A DNA stretch of 64,000 nt from Actinomadura flavalba DSM 45200 (lineage in GTDB: Bacteria > Actinomycetota > Actinomycetes > Streptosporangiales > Streptosporangiaceae): contig NZ_KB894098.1 in NCBI RefSeq assembly GCF_000374305.1, positions 124,001-188,000 on the forward strand, written 5' to 3'. Position 1 is the first letter of the stretch. Every line of letters begins with the position of its first letter. Shown here piece after piece: positions 23,646 through 32,382 of this stretch. The position numbers were made by a program, and so were the translations under genes. The notes below the pieces were generated by a model. That model did not search any database. It saw nothing but the letters and a program-made list of their open reading frames with translations, and was not told the DNA's origin.

Positions 23646-24698
23646 TCAGGCCGGGTAGACCTGTGCGTGTTCCCCGATGACCGCCGCCCACACCTCTCCG
23701 CCCTCGGCCAGGCCGAGTTCCGCGACGGCGGCGGCCGTCACCTCGGCCGCGACGGCGTGCGCGAACGGTCCGGACGCACCGCCCAGCAGCACGCGGACGC
23801 GGTCGCCGCGGCTCTCGACGGCGTCGATCGTCGCCCGCCAGCGGGGGCCGGGCGGGCCGCCGGGCGCGGAGCGGTCCAACCGCACCGAGGATGGCGAAAA
23901 GGCAAGGAACACCTCACCTCGAAGTGAGGTCGCCATGCCCGGAAGCGGTCGGTCGCCGAGGGTGACGGCGCGGCCGTCCGCGCGGGCACGGTGCAGGTTG
24001 AGGCCGACGAGCCGGGCGACGTACGGCGTCCGGGGCCGCCGGGCGACCTCGGCCGGAGCGCCCTCCTGCACGCTGCGCCCGTCCTCGACCACCACGATCC
24101 GGTCGGCGAGGGCCAGCGCGTCCACCGGGTCGTGGGTGACCAGGACCGCCGCCCCGGCGAACCCGGCCAGGTGACGGCGCAGCGTCGCGCGGACCTCCAG
24201 GCGGGTGTGCGCGTCCAGCGCGGCCAGCGGCTCGTCGAGCAGCAGCAGCCCCGGCCGGACGGCCAGCGCCCGCGCCAGCGCGACCCGCTGCGCCTGCCCG
24301 CCCGACAGCGCGCGCGGGCGCGCCGCCGCGTACCCGGCCAGCCCGACGCGCTCCAGCCAGTCCGCCGCCTCCCGTCGCGCGGCGGCCCGCCGGACGCCCC
24401 GGCAGCGCGGCCCGAACGCGACGTTGTCCACCGCGCTGAGATGCGGGAACAGCAGGTAGTCCTGGAAGACCATGCCGATGCGGCGCCGGTCGGACGGCAC
24501 GGCGCCCAGCTCCGCGCCGTCCACCCGGACGTGCCCGCCGCGCGTCGCGACGAGCCCGGCCAGCGCCCGCAGCGCGGTGGTCTTGCCCGCGCCGTTGGGC
24601 CCGAGCAGCGCGACGGTCTCGCCGGGCGCGGCGGTCAGCGCCAGGTCCAGGTGGAATCCGGGACGGTCCACCACCAGCCGGGCGTCCAGCCCGCTCAT
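23646..24698 (-). CDS. modC: Molybdate ABC transporter ATP-binding protein
   Basis: A 350-residue ABC ATPase. Walker A is LLGPNGAGKTT (about 32-42), the Q-loop GMVFQDYLLFPHL, the signature LSGGQAQRVALARAL and Walker B LLLLDEPLAALD. After residue about 230 a TOBE/Mop-like region follows (WRATIDAVESRGDRVRVLL), which in ModC binds molybdate. It energises import of molybdate with ModA and ModB. The start ATG overlaps the modB stop (ATGA). The last gene of modABC, it ends near the pckG promoter region, on the same strand. Confidence 0.92.
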   Translation of the reverse strand: MSGLDARLVVDRPGFHLDLALTAAPGETVALLGPNGAGKTTALRALAGLVATRGGHVRVDGAELGAVPSDRRRIGMVFQDYLLFPHLSAVDNVAFGPRCRGVRRAAARREAADWLERVGLAGYAAARPRALSGGQAQRVALARALAVRPGLLLLDEPLAALDAHTRLEVRATLRRHLAGFAGAAVLVTHDPVDALALADRIVVVEDGRSVQEGAPAEVARRPRTPYVARLVGLNLHRARADGRAVTLGDRPLPGMATSLRGEVFLAFSPSSVRLDRSAPGGPPGPRWRATIDAVESRGDRVRVLLGGASGPFAHAVAAEVTAAAVAELGLAEGGEVWAAVIGEHAQVYPA

Positions 24699-25519
24699 CC
24701 GGCGCCCACCCAGCGGTCGCGCAGCAGCACCAGCACGAGCACCGACACGGCGAGCAGGACGAGGCTCAGCACGATCGCCGCCTGCGGGTCGGTCTCCAGC
24801 GCGAGGTAGACGGCCAGCGGCATCGTCTGGGTGCGTCCGGGGAAGTTGCCCGCGAACGTGATCGTGGCGCCGAACTCCCCGAGCGCCCGCGCCCAGCACA
24901 GCACGGCGCCGGCCGCGACGCCGGGCGCGACCAGGGGCAGCGTGACGCGGCGGAACACCGTCCAGCGGTCGGCGCCGAGCGTGGCGGCGGCCTCCTCGTA
25001 GCGCGGGTCGGCGGCGCGCAGCGCGCCCTCGACGCTGATGACGAGGAACGGCATCGCGACGAACGTCGCGGCGAGCACGACCCCGGCGGTCGTGAACGGC
25101 AGCGTGATCCCGAACCAGAGGTCGAGCCAGCGTCCGGCCAGGCCCCGGCGGCCGAGGACGAGCAGCAGCGCGACGCCGCCGACGACGGGCGGCAGCACGA
25201 GCGGGACGGTGACGAGCGCCCGCACCAGCCGCGCGCCCGGGAACGGCACCCGGGCCAGCAGCCAGGCCAGCGGCACGCCCAGCAGCAGCGACAGCGCGGT
25301 GGCGAGTGTCGCGGTGGTCAGGGAGAGGCGCAGCGCCTCCAGCACGGCGGGTTCCAGCAGCCGGGTGCCGAGCGTGGACCAGGGCGCGCGGACGAGCAGG
25401 CCGAGCAGCGGCAGGACCAGGAACGCCAGGCCGGTCAGCGCGGGCGCCACCAGGACCCAGGGCGCCCGCCCGAGCGGACGGTCCGGGGTCCTGGCGGCGC
25501 GGCGTGCGGTGCGCGTCAA
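24695..25519 (-). CDS. modB: Molybdate ABC transporter permease, TTG start
   Basis: A 274-residue permease with six predicted membrane spans, beginning after an Arg-rich cytoplasmic lead (RTARRAARTPDRPLGR). The EAA loop with the conserved Gly reads YEEAAATLGADRWTVFRRVTLP. The only initiation codon that overlaps the modA stop and keeps the first span is TTG at 25519 (TTGA overlap); there is no in-frame ATG or GTG close by before the first helix. Coupled translation with modA probably helps this weak start. Forms the membrane channel for molybdate with ModC. Confidence 0.88.
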   Translation of the reverse strand: MTRTARRAARTPDRPLGRAPWVLVAPALTGLAFLVLPLLGLLVRAPWSTLGTRLLEPAVLEALRLSLTTATLATALSLLLGVPLAWLLARVPFPGARLVRALVTVPLVLPPVVGGVALLLVLGRRGLAGRWLDLWFGITLPFTTAGVVLAATFVAMPFLVISVEGALRAADPRYEEAAATLGADRWTVFRRVTLPLVAPGVAAGAVLCWARALGEFGATITFAGNFPGRTQTMPLAVYLALETDPQAAIVLSLVLLAVSVLVLVLLRDRWVGAG

Positions 25520-26286
25520 GGCTGCTCGAAGCCCGCCCTCGTCAGCGTCCCGCGCCCCTGTGCCGACAGGATCAGCTCCACGAACTCCTTGGCCAGCCCT
25601 GACTGCGGAGCCTTGGCCAGCGCGGCGATCGGGTAGTCGTTGATCGCCTTGGCCGCCTCGGGGAACGCGATCCCCTTGACCTGACCGCCGGACGCCTGCA
25701 CGTCGGTGCGGTAGACGAGCCCGGCGTCGGCCTCGCCCAGCCGGACCTTGGTGAGGACGGCCTTGACGTCCTGCTCGCGGGAGACCGGCGTGACCTTGAC
25801 GCCGCCCTCGGCCAGCGCGGTCTTCGCGGCGGCGCCGCACGGGACCTGCTCGGCGCACAGAACGACCTTGAGGCCGGAGCGGGCGAGGTCGTCCAGGTCG
25901 CCGACCTTGCCGGGGTCGTCCTTCGGCACCGCGATGACGAGCCGGTTCCGGGCGAACACGCGGGGCTCTCCGGCCGCTCCCCCGGCGTCGGTCACGGTCT
26001 TCATCGTGGCGGGGCTCGCGGCGGCGAACACGTCGGCGGGCGCGCCCTGGTCGATCTGCTGGGCGAGGGTGGAGCTGCCGCCGAAGTTGAACCGGACCTG
26101 GACGCCGTCGTGCGACGCCTCGAACGTCTTGCCCAGCGCGGTGAACGTCTCGGTGAGGGACGCGGCGGCGAACACGGTGAGCGTGCGGGCCGAGCCGCCG
26201 CGCGCGTCGTCGCCGGAGTCGCCGCACGCGGCGGCGGTGGAGAACAGCGCCAGCACCGCGACGACGGAACCGAGGATGCGTTTCAA
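25516..26286 (-). CDS. modA: Molybdate-binding lipoprotein
   Basis: A 256-residue periplasmic-type binding protein anchored by a lipobox: MKRILGSVVAVLALFSTAAAC gives a signal peptide with the modified Cys at 21. The mature domain starts LTVFAAASLTETFTALGK, the classic ModA opening with the oxyanion-binding Ser/Ala turn. It continues with FNFGGSSTLAQQIDQGAPADVF, which holds the second Ser, and ends with a Tyr near VYRTDV. It captures molybdate or tungstate and delivers it to ModBC. First gene of modABC, 18 bases after the upstream TOBE regulator gene, so all four may be cotranscribed. Confidence 0.94.
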   Translation of the reverse strand: MKRILGSVVAVLALFSTAAACGDSGDDARGGSARTLTVFAAASLTETFTALGKTFEASHDGVQVRFNFGGSSTLAQQIDQGAPADVFAAASPATMKTVTDAGGAAGEPRVFARNRLVIAVPKDDPGKVGDLDDLARSGLKVVLCAEQVPCGAAAKTALAEGGVKVTPVSREQDVKAVLTKVRLGEADAGLVYRTDVQASGGQVKGIAFPEAAKAINDYPIAALAKAPQSGLAKEFVELILSAQGRGTLTRAGFEQP

Positions 26287-26304
26287 AGGGGGTCTCCCGG
26301 GGGG

Positions 26305-26697
26305 TCAGGACGGGTCGGGGCGTTCGACGACGACGGTGGTGGACTTCACGACGGCCTCGGCGAGCACGCCGACCTCCAGCCCGAGGTCGTCGGCGGCCTC
26401 GCGGCTCATCAGCGACACGATGCGGAACGGTCCCGCCTGGAGGTCGACCTGGGCCATCACGCCGTCGCGCTGGACGCGCGTGACGATGCCGCGCATCCGG
26501 TTGCGGGCGGAGGAGAACCGCTCGGTCTCCGCGTCGGCCTGGTCGCGCAGGAAGGCGGCCAGGTCGGCGCCGGGGATGACGCGGTGGCCGTTGCCGTCGC
26601 GGTCGGCGGCGAGGCGGCCACCGTCGACCCACCGGCGCACGGTGTCGGCGCTCACGCCGAGCAGCCCGGCGGCCTCACTGATGCGAAAGCTCGTCAC
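26305..26697 (-). CDS. HTH-TOBE molybdate-responsive regulator
   Basis: A 130-residue regulator. The N-terminus is an excisionase/MerR-type HTH (FRISEAAGLLGVSADTVRRWV) followed by GHRVIPGADLAAFL. The C-terminal half (about 62-125) is a TOBE/Mop domain, RNRMRGIVTRVQRDGVMAQVDL with VGVLAEAVVKSTTVVVE, which binds molybdate oligomerically. It precedes modA on the same strand by 18 bases and so probably senses molybdate and controls the operon. GTG at 26697 lies six bases after a -10 element, implying a leaderless message. A palindrome overlapping that promoter is a candidate autoregulatory site. Confidence 0.88.
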   Translation of the reverse strand: MTSFRISEAAGLLGVSADTVRRWVDGGRLAADRDGNGHRVIPGADLAAFLRDQADAETERFSSARNRMRGIVTRVQRDGVMAQVDLQAGPFRIVSLMSREAADDLGLEVGVLAEAVVKSTTVVVERPDPS

Positions 26698-26703
26698 GCG
26701 TGG

Positions 26704-26731
26704 ATCGTATCGTCTCGCACATACGAGGCAA
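26704..26731 (-). promoter_or_regulatory. Leaderless promoter and palindrome of the mod operon
   Basis: On the minus strand -35 TTGCCT (26731-26726), a 16-base spacer and -10 TACGAT (26709-26704) end six bases before the GTG start. TCGTAT (26705-26710) and ATACGA (26721-26726), ten bases apart, form an inverted repeat that covers the -10 and abuts the -35, a good place for a repressor. Confidence 0.6.
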
Positions 26732-26864
26732 TGCACCGATTCGGCATCGCTTCTGCGAGCGACATCGCGGCCCCAAGACCGCAAGTGCGCTTCGTCGCCC
26801 ATCGAAACCGAACCGGATTCGTGTCACGATGCGCGGAATGGCCTCTTCCCGGCTAGGAGGAAAC

Positions 26865-27839
26865 GTGCCCCCGACGACTCTCGTGATCGACCGTCGCGGT
26901 TCGGCGAGCCTGCGGTCCCGCGTCATCGCCGGCGGCGTCCGCCGCGTCCTGCGCCCGCGGCTCGCCCGGTACGGCGCGGTGCCGTTCGACGAGGCCGCGC
27001 TGCGGCGGGTCGCGGCGTTCGACCGGTTCGCCGCCCGCGCCCGCCCGCCGCGCGGCGTCCGCACCGAGCCGGTGACCTTCGACGGGTTCGGCGCCGAGTG
27101 GGTGCACGGGCCGGGCGTGGGCCGGGCGCGCGAGCGGGTCGTCCTGTACCTGCACGGCGGGGCGTGGGTCTGCTGCGGGCTCAACACGCACCGCCGCATG
27201 ATCGCCCGGTTCGGCGCGGCGGCGGGCGTCCCGGCCCTGTCGGTGGACTACCGGATGATCCCGGCGGTGCCGTTCGAGCGGGAGGTCGAGGACTGCGTCA
27301 CCGCCTACCGGTGGCTGCTGGAGGACCGCGACCCCGCCGACATCGTGATCATGGGCGACTCGGCGGGCGGTCATCTGACGTTCGCCACCGCGCTGCGCGC
27401 CCGCGAGGAGGGGCTGCCGCAGCCCGCCGCGCTCGTCGCGGTGTCCCCCATGCTCGACATGGACCTCACCAGCAAGCTCGCCCACGCCAACACGCTGCTG
27501 GACCCGTCGGCCCCGGCGGCGCTGCTGGAACGGCTCGTCGAGGCGCACCTGTCCCACCTGGACCTGACCGACCCGGCCGTCTCCCCCATCCGCGCCGACC
27601 TGTCCGGGCTGCCGCCGACGCTGCTGACGGCCGGCTCCACCGAGCTGCTGTTCTGCGACTCGGAGGAGATGGCCCGGCGCCTCGCCGACGCCGGGGTGCC
27701 CGTCACCTTCCAGGTCTGGGACCGGCAGATCCACGTCTTCCAGATGTTCGGCCCGCTGCTGCCCGAGTCCCGCGCGGCGATCCACGAGATCGGCGTCTTC
27801 GTCCGCGCGGCGTTCGCCCGCGCCGCCGCCGGGTGCTAG
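26865..27839 (+). CDS. HSL-family alpha/beta hydrolase (esterase)
   Basis: A 324-residue esterase of the hormone-sensitive-lipase family (family IV). The oxyanion motif is YLHGGAWV, the nucleophile elbow MGDSAGGH places Ser166, an acidic residue is expected in the loop around LLTAGSTELLFCDSEEM, and the His lies in RQIHVFQMF near the end. It hydrolyses short acyl esters; natural substrate unknown. GTG at 26865 is preceded by GGAGGAAAC. Its stop shares CTAG with the stop of the convergent nitric oxide synthase gene. Divergent from the mod operon. Confidence 0.92.
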   Translation: MPPTTLVIDRRGSASLRSRVIAGGVRRVLRPRLARYGAVPFDEAALRRVAAFDRFAARARPPRGVRTEPVTFDGFGAEWVHGPGVGRARERVVLYLHGGAWVCCGLNTHRRMIARFGAAAGVPALSVDYRMIPAVPFEREVEDCVTAYRWLLEDRDPADIVIMGDSAGGHLTFATALRAREEGLPQPAALVAVSPMLDMDLTSKLAHANTLLDPSAPAALLERLVEAHLSHLDLTDPAVSPIRADLSGLPPTLLTAGSTELLFCDSEEMARRLADAGVPVTFQVWDRQIHVFQMFGPLLPESRAAIHEIGVFVRAAFARAAAGC

Positions 27840-28990
27840 GGGATCGCGGGCGCGCTGTAGGGGGCCGGGCGGCGGGTGAAGGACGGGGTCAGCTCCACGT
27901 CGTCGTAGTACCGGTGGAAGACCGGCGTCGCCGAGCCCGACAGCGGCGGGACGATCCACGACCAGTCCGCCGGGCAGGTGCGGCCCGCCGCCTCCTCGCG
28001 CTCCAGGTGGGTGAGGAACCGGCGGGACTCGGTGTGGTGGTCGGTGATGGCGACCCCGGCGGCGCGGAACGAGTGCAGGACGGCGACGTTCAGCTCGACC
28101 AGGGCGCGGTCGCGCCAGAGCGTCGCGTCGTCGGAGACGTCCAGGCCGAGACGTTCGGCGACGGGCATCAGCAGGTTGTAGCGGTGCGTGTCGCCCAGGT
28201 TCCGCGCGCCGATCTCGGTGCCCATGTACCAGCCGTTGAACGGCGCCGCCGGATACGTCACGCCGCCGATCTCCAGGTTCATGTCCGACACGGCCGGAAC
28301 GGCGTACCAGCGCAGCCGCAGGTCGGCGAACCACGAGAAGTCGGGATGGACGAGCGGCACCTCCAGCACGGTGCCGGGCGGCAGGTCGAACCGGCGCGGC
28401 GCGCGGCCCGCCTGCTCGACGATCAGCGGCAGCACGTCGAACGGGGTGCCCGCGCCGCGCCAGCCGAGCGCGCTCGCCGCCTCGGTGAGCGCGCGGTTGG
28501 CGGGGTCGCCGGTGCCGTCCGGGTGACCGGCGTAGCGGATGAGCTGGTCGTTCCAGATGCGCGGGCCGGGCGCGCCCGGCGCGTCGGGCGCGAACACGGT
28601 GATCGTCGGCCGGATGCGCCCGCCGCGCGTGGCGCCGCGCAGGTGCGCCGCGCACTCGGCGGCGACGCTTGCCGCGTCGCGCACGTTGCGCAGGTCGCGG
28701 ACGCGCAGGCTGCGCCAGTAGAGCCGCCCGATGCACCGGTGCGCGTTGCGCCAGGCGACGCGCGCGCCGTGGGCCAGCTCCTCGGGCGTGTGCCGGTAGG
28801 TGCCGGTGGCGGCGATCTCGGCGCGGACCCGGGCGAGCCGGGCGTCCAGCGGCCCGGCCCGGTCGTCCTCGGCGTGGAAGGCGCGCAGGAACTCCTCGGC
28901 GGCCTCCTCCACGGCCCGGTCGGCGCCGTCCGCCGGAACCGGCGCGGCGGGGGTGGAACGACCGAGCGCGATACGTCCGAATAGTGCCAT
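27836..28990 (-). CDS. nos: Bacterial nitric oxide synthase oxygenase
   Basis: A 384-residue NOS oxygenase domain without a reductase, as usual in bacteria. The haem thiolate motif is WRNAHRCIGRLYW with Cys86. The arginine-binding Glu is E259 in PFNGWYMGTEIGARN, and DFSWFADLRLRWYAVP and WSWIVPPLSGS match the substrate and pterin regions. It makes NO from L-arginine with electrons from housekeeping flavodoxin-type reductases; roles in actinomycetes include signalling and nitration of metabolites. Residues 1-35 extend beyond the compact B. subtilis protein. No nitrating P450 (TxtE type) is nearby, so a phytotoxin pathway is not suggested. Confidence 0.94.
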   Translation of the reverse strand: MALFGRIALGRSTPAAPVPADGADRAVEEAAEEFLRAFHAEDDRAGPLDARLARVRAEIAATGTYRHTPEELAHGARVAWRNAHRCIGRLYWRSLRVRDLRNVRDAASVAAECAAHLRGATRGGRIRPTITVFAPDAPGAPGPRIWNDQLIRYAGHPDGTGDPANRALTEAASALGWRGAGTPFDVLPLIVEQAGRAPRRFDLPPGTVLEVPLVHPDFSWFADLRLRWYAVPAVSDMNLEIGGVTYPAAPFNGWYMGTEIGARNLGDTHRYNLLMPVAERLGLDVSDDATLWRDRALVELNVAVLHSFRAAGVAITDHHTESRRFLTHLEREEAAGRTCPADWSWIVPPLSGSATPVFHRYYDDVELTPSFTRRPAPYSAPAIP

Positions 28991-29373
28991 TAGCCCACCT
29001 ATGCCCGAAGTGTAGTGATGTGATCACTTAACGTCACAGCATGGCATGGAACTCCGCACGCATCCGGCGCTTTCCCAACATTCGGCACGCACGTCCGAAC
29101 CCGGCCCCCGGCGGGCCGCATCTCGACATCGCGAAATCCCGCGAGAAACGCAGGCGGTCGCCGCCACGATCCGGCGATCGGCCGCCCCGTCACGCTCACC
29201 GGCCACCACCGACCGACGCAACACAGGCGCCCGCACCCGGCTCCACCCGCCGCGCGGAGATCATCCGGGCCGCCCCGAACGCGACGAGCCGGGGCTACCT
29301 CTGCGTCCCGGCCCCGCTCGGCTCGGTCACCGGCGTGGACCTGGACGCGCCGGGTTCCGGGCGTGCCGATCCG
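28991..29373. other. Intergenic region upstream of nos
   Basis: About 380 bases without a convincing gene; frames here are Arg/Pro-rich and lack ribosome sites. The only clear element is the palindrome AGTGAT-GTG-ATCACT at 29015-29029, in the likely nos promoter. The remainder looks like ordinary high-GC spacer. Confidence 0.6.
29015..29029. promoter_or_regulatory. Palindrome in the nos promoter region
   Basis: AGTGAT and ATCACT flank GTG, 25-39 bases upstream of the nos start, where a promoter should lie. The position suits a repressor such as a FadR/GntR or NO-responsive protein; the regulator is unknown. Confidence 0.45.
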
Positions 29374-29739
29374 TTAGGACGGCTCGTCGAGCAGCGCGGC
29401 GAGCCGCTTGGGCGCCACGACCCGGTAGGCGTCGGTGACGATCTCGGCGATCTCGTCCCAGTCGACCGGGACGTCGAGGTAGACGCCGAGCCAGCCGCGA
29501 TGCCCCACGTAGGGCGGCCGGTGGAAGCGGTCCGGAGACGACTCGACCAGCGCCTCCTGGGCACCGGGCGGCGCCGCGCACCAGAAACCGAGCCGATCGT
29601 CGTGGTGATGGTCGGCGTAGGTGACGAACAGCTTCTTGTCGCGGACGAACCAGGCGGGCTCACCGTGGCTCACCCGCTCGGTCGCCTCGGGCAGGCCCAG
29701 GCAGATCGCGCGCAGCCGGACCAGCGGATCTTCGCTCAT
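29374..29739 (-). CDS. MmcQ/YjbR family protein
   Basis: A 121-residue cytoplasmic protein of the MmcQ/YjbR fold: RLRAICLGLPEATERVSHGEP, WFVRDKKLFVTY, and the C-terminal WDEIAEIVTDAYRVVAPKR are the usual blocks. The fold resembles the cysteine-rich binding or DNA-binding CyaY-like domain, and the biochemical role is not established. The ATG at 29739 is preceded by GGGGG-type sequence. It is a single gene divergent from the membrane protein at 29875, 135 bases away. Confidence 0.88.
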   Translation of the reverse strand: MSEDPLVRLRAICLGLPEATERVSHGEPAWFVRDKKLFVTYADHHHDDRLGFWCAAPPGAQEALVESSPDRFHRPPYVGHRGWLGVYLDVPVDWDEIAEIVTDAYRVVAPKRLAALLDEPS

Positions 29740-29874
29740 CCCCCCACGGTAGAACGCGGCACCGACAGTCCCCGGAGCGCCGTCCGCGCAGGCGGCGGCG
29801 CCGGTCGGCTTGGACTGCGAACGCCGGGGTAAAGGGGGCACAAAATTCGGAACCATCACCCCGGGAGGGTGATC

Positions 29875-30579
29875 ATGACGGGAACCATGCGCGCCCCGCG
29901 CAGCCGGGGCGCTCTGAGCGGCGTGCTGCTCGTGCTGTTCGGGCTGTGGGGCGGCCTGCTGCCCTTCGTCGGGCCGTACTTCGACTTCGGTTTCGCGCCG
30001 GACGCCACCTGGGTCTCCACGGACGCGCGGCTCCAGCTCAGCGTCGCGCCCGCCGTCGCGACCGTGCTCGGCGGGCTGATCCTGCTCGCCGCCGCCAACC
30101 GCGCCCTCGCGACGTTCGGCGCGGCGCTGGCCGCGCTCGCCGGTGTCTGGTTCGCCGTCGGGCACCAGGTCGGCGCGCTGTGGGACGCGGGCACCGTCGG
30201 CGAACCCCTCGGGACGGGCCAGGGCGTCCGGATCGCCGAGTCGCTGAGCGGCTTCACCGGGCTCGGCGTCGTCATCGTGTTCTACGCGGCGCTGGCGCTC
30301 GGCCGGTTCGCCGTCGTCGGCGTCCGCGAGGCCCGCCGCGCCGAGGAGGAGACCCGGCCGCACGTCGAGGAGTACGAGCGCGGGCCGTTCGTGCCCGGCG
30401 GTCCGGCGCCCCGGACGAACACCGAGGCGGGCAGCACGCAGCCGATCGCGGTGCCGTCCAAGGGCCGCTACGGACGCGAGGACGACGCGCCCGAGCCGCC
30501 GCCGCTGCCCCGCCGCCGTGACCGCGCCGCCGCGCCCGAGGACGGCGACGAGCGCGTCGCGGGCAGCCCTCCGCGCTGA
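29875..30579 (+). CDS. Four-helix membrane protein of unknown function
   Basis: A 234-residue integral membrane protein. Predicted spans are near residues 14-35 (GVLLVLFGLWGGLLPFVG), 57-76 (VATVLGGLILLAA), 80-100 (TFGAALAALAGVWFAVG) and 126-147 (FTGLGVVIVFYAALALG). The last 80 residues form a charged, proline-rich cytoplasmic tail. A short extracellular loop between spans 1 and 2 has FDFGFAPDATW. GGGAGG six bases upstream fixes ATG at 29875. This four-span type with a long acidic tail is common in actinomycetes but I know of no function. Confidence 0.78.
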   Translation: MTGTMRAPRSRGALSGVLLVLFGLWGGLLPFVGPYFDFGFAPDATWVSTDARLQLSVAPAVATVLGGLILLAAANRALATFGAALAALAGVWFAVGHQVGALWDAGTVGEPLGTGQGVRIAESLSGFTGLGVVIVFYAALALGRFAVVGVREARRAEEETRPHVEEYERGPFVPGGPAPRTNTEAGSTQPIAVPSKGRYGREDDAPEPPPLPRRRDRAAAPEDGDERVAGSPPR

Positions 30580-30583
30580 CCGC

Positions 30584-30784
30584 TCAACGGTTACGGGACC
30601 GCATGTTGCGCTCGCTCTTGCCGGTCTCGTAACCGTTCTTCTCGTGCACCTCGACGTCGTCGCGGTCGGTGAACATCGCCACGAACCCGATCAGCAGCCC
30701 GACCCCGCCGATCCACGGTTCACGCCACAGGAAGCTCAGCGCCACACACACGCCCGCCACCGTCAACAGGAGCAGAAGCTTCAC
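30584..30784 (-). CDS. Small two-helix membrane protein
   Basis: A 66-residue protein with two hydrophobic segments, VKLLLLLTVAGVCVALSFLW and IGGVGLLIGFVAMF, and a charged tail TDRDDVEVHEKNGYETGKSERN. GTG at 30784 is the likely start, with a poor ribosome site. It is convergent with the four-helix membrane protein, the stops being four bases apart. It lies downstream of der by about 160 bases and may be read from its own promoter. Function unknown. Confidence 0.65.
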   Translation of the reverse strand: MKLLLLLTVAGVCVALSFLWREPWIGGVGLLIGFVAMFTDRDDVEVHEKNGYETGKSERNMRSRNR

Positions 30785-30945
30785 GGACCGTACCCCCAGC
30801 GCGTCAGGGTCCTGCGGTAATGGAGAACTTACCTCCGCTGCATGGTGACACACCGGCCCCGCCCAGAGAAGAGACGCCCGCGCGCCCGGGTGCGGTGACC
30901 TCACCCCTCGCACGCCGGACGGGCGAGGGGTGAGACGGTTCGCGG

Positions 30946-32343
30946 CTACTTTCTCTTGCCTCGCTTCTCGCGGATTTTCATCGTGATGTCCAAGGGGGTT
31001 CCGGCGAAGCCGAACTCCTCGCGGAGGCGGCGTTCGATGAAGCGGCGGTAGCCCTCCTCCAGGAAGCCCGTCGTGAACAGGACGAAGCGCGGCGGGCGCA
31101 CGCCCGCCTGCGTCGCGAACAGCACGCGCGGCTGCTTGCCGCCCCGGATCGGGTGCGGGTGGGAGTTCACCAGGTCGGCGAAGAACTGGTTCAGCTTCGA
31201 CGTCGGCACGCGCGTGCCCCACCCGTCCAGCGCCGTCTCCAGCCCCGGCACCAGCTTCTCCATGTGCCGCCCCGTCTTGGCCGACACGTTGACGCGCGGC
31301 GCCCACCGCGCGTTGTGGAGCTGCCGGTCGATCTCGCGCTCCAGGTACTCGCGGCGCTCCTCGTCCAGCAGGTCCCACTTGTTGTACGCCAGGACGAGCG
31401 CGCGGCCCGAATCGATCACCATGGAGATGATGCGCAGGTCCTGCTCGGCCAGCGGCTCGGTCGCGTCGACCAGCACCACGCCGACCTCCGCGCGCTCCAG
31501 CGCCGACTGCGTGCGCAGCGTCGCGTAGAAGTCGGCGCCCTGGTTCTCCCGGTGGCGGCGGCGGATACCGGCGGTGTCGATGAACCGCCACACCTTGCCG
31601 CCGAGCGTGATCTCCTCGTCGATCGGGTCGCGGGTGGTGCCCGCCACCGAGTCGACAACGGCGCGGGTCTCCCCCGCGAGCTGGTTCAGCAGGCTCGACT
31701 TGCCGACGTTGGGACGCCCCAGCAGCGCCACCCGGCGCGGCCCGCCCACCTCGTCGAACGTCTCCCGGGGCGCCTCCTGCGGCAGCGCCGCCAGCACCGC
31801 GTCGAGCAGATCGCCGCTGCCGCGCCCGTGCAAGGCGCTCACCGGCCACGGCTCACCGATGCCGAGCCCCCACAGCGCCGCCGCGTCGGCCTCGGCACCG
31901 ATGTCGTCCACCTTGTTGGCGACCAGCACCACCGGCTTGCCGGAACGCCGCAGGATCTCCACGACGGCCTCGTCCACGTCGGTGGCGCCGACCGTGGCGT
32001 CCACGACGAACATGACGACGTCCGCCAGATCCACCGCCAGCCGCGCCTGCTCGGCGATCGCCGCCGCGAGGCCCTGCGCGTCGGGCAGCCAGCCGCCGGT
32101 GTCCACGACGGTGAAGCGGCGCCCGCTCCACGTCGCGTCGTAGGCGACACGGTCGCGCGTGACACCCGGAACGTCCTCCACGACCGCCTCGCGGCGGCCG
32201 ATGACGCGGTTCACCAGGGTCGACTTGCCGACGTTGGGGCGGCCGACCACGGCCACCACCGGCGCCGGCGGCGCGTCCGGACCGTACCCGTCGGCGTCGA
32301 ACCCCTCGACGCCGACAGCGGTCTCGTACTCGTTCTCACTCAC
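30946..32343 (-). CDS. der: Ribosome-assembly GTPase Der (EngA)
   Basis: A 465-residue GTPase with two tandem G domains: the first P-loop is VGRPNVGKSTLVN, the second LLGRPNVGKSSLLN, with G3 motifs DTGGW and DTAGIR and G4 motifs NKVD and NKWD. A KH-like domain (about 375-460) ends in the basic MKIREKRGKRK tail. Der is needed for 50S subunit maturation. The acidic N-terminal 28 residues are an extension found in actinobacteria. It follows cmk by about 40 bases on the same strand in the conserved order tyrA-cmk-der. Confidence 0.97.
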   Translation of the reverse strand: MSENEYETAVGVEGFDADGYGPDAPPAPVVAVVGRPNVGKSTLVNRVIGRREAVVEDVPGVTRDRVAYDATWSGRRFTVVDTGGWLPDAQGLAAAIAEQARLAVDLADVVMFVVDATVGATDVDEAVVEILRRSGKPVVLVANKVDDIGAEADAAALWGLGIGEPWPVSALHGRGSGDLLDAVLAALPQEAPRETFDEVGGPRRVALLGRPNVGKSSLLNQLAGETRAVVDSVAGTTRDPIDEEITLGGKVWRFIDTAGIRRRHRENQGADFYATLRTQSALERAEVGVVLVDATEPLAEQDLRIISMVIDSGRALVLAYNKWDLLDEERREYLEREIDRQLHNARWAPRVNVSAKTGRHMEKLVPGLETALDGWGTRVPTSKLNQFFADLVNSHPHPIRGGKQPRVLFATQAGVRPPRFVLFTTGFLEEGYRRFIERRLREEFGFAGTPLDITMKIREKRGKRK

Positions 32344-32382
32344 TGCACGTCTCCCACGGGTCGCGGCACGGGGCCGGACCGC

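Noticed and set aside
29041..29832. Plus-strand frame between nos and the membrane-protein gene
   Set aside because: It overlaps the MmcQ gene antisense, and the part before it is Pro/Arg filler without a start signal.
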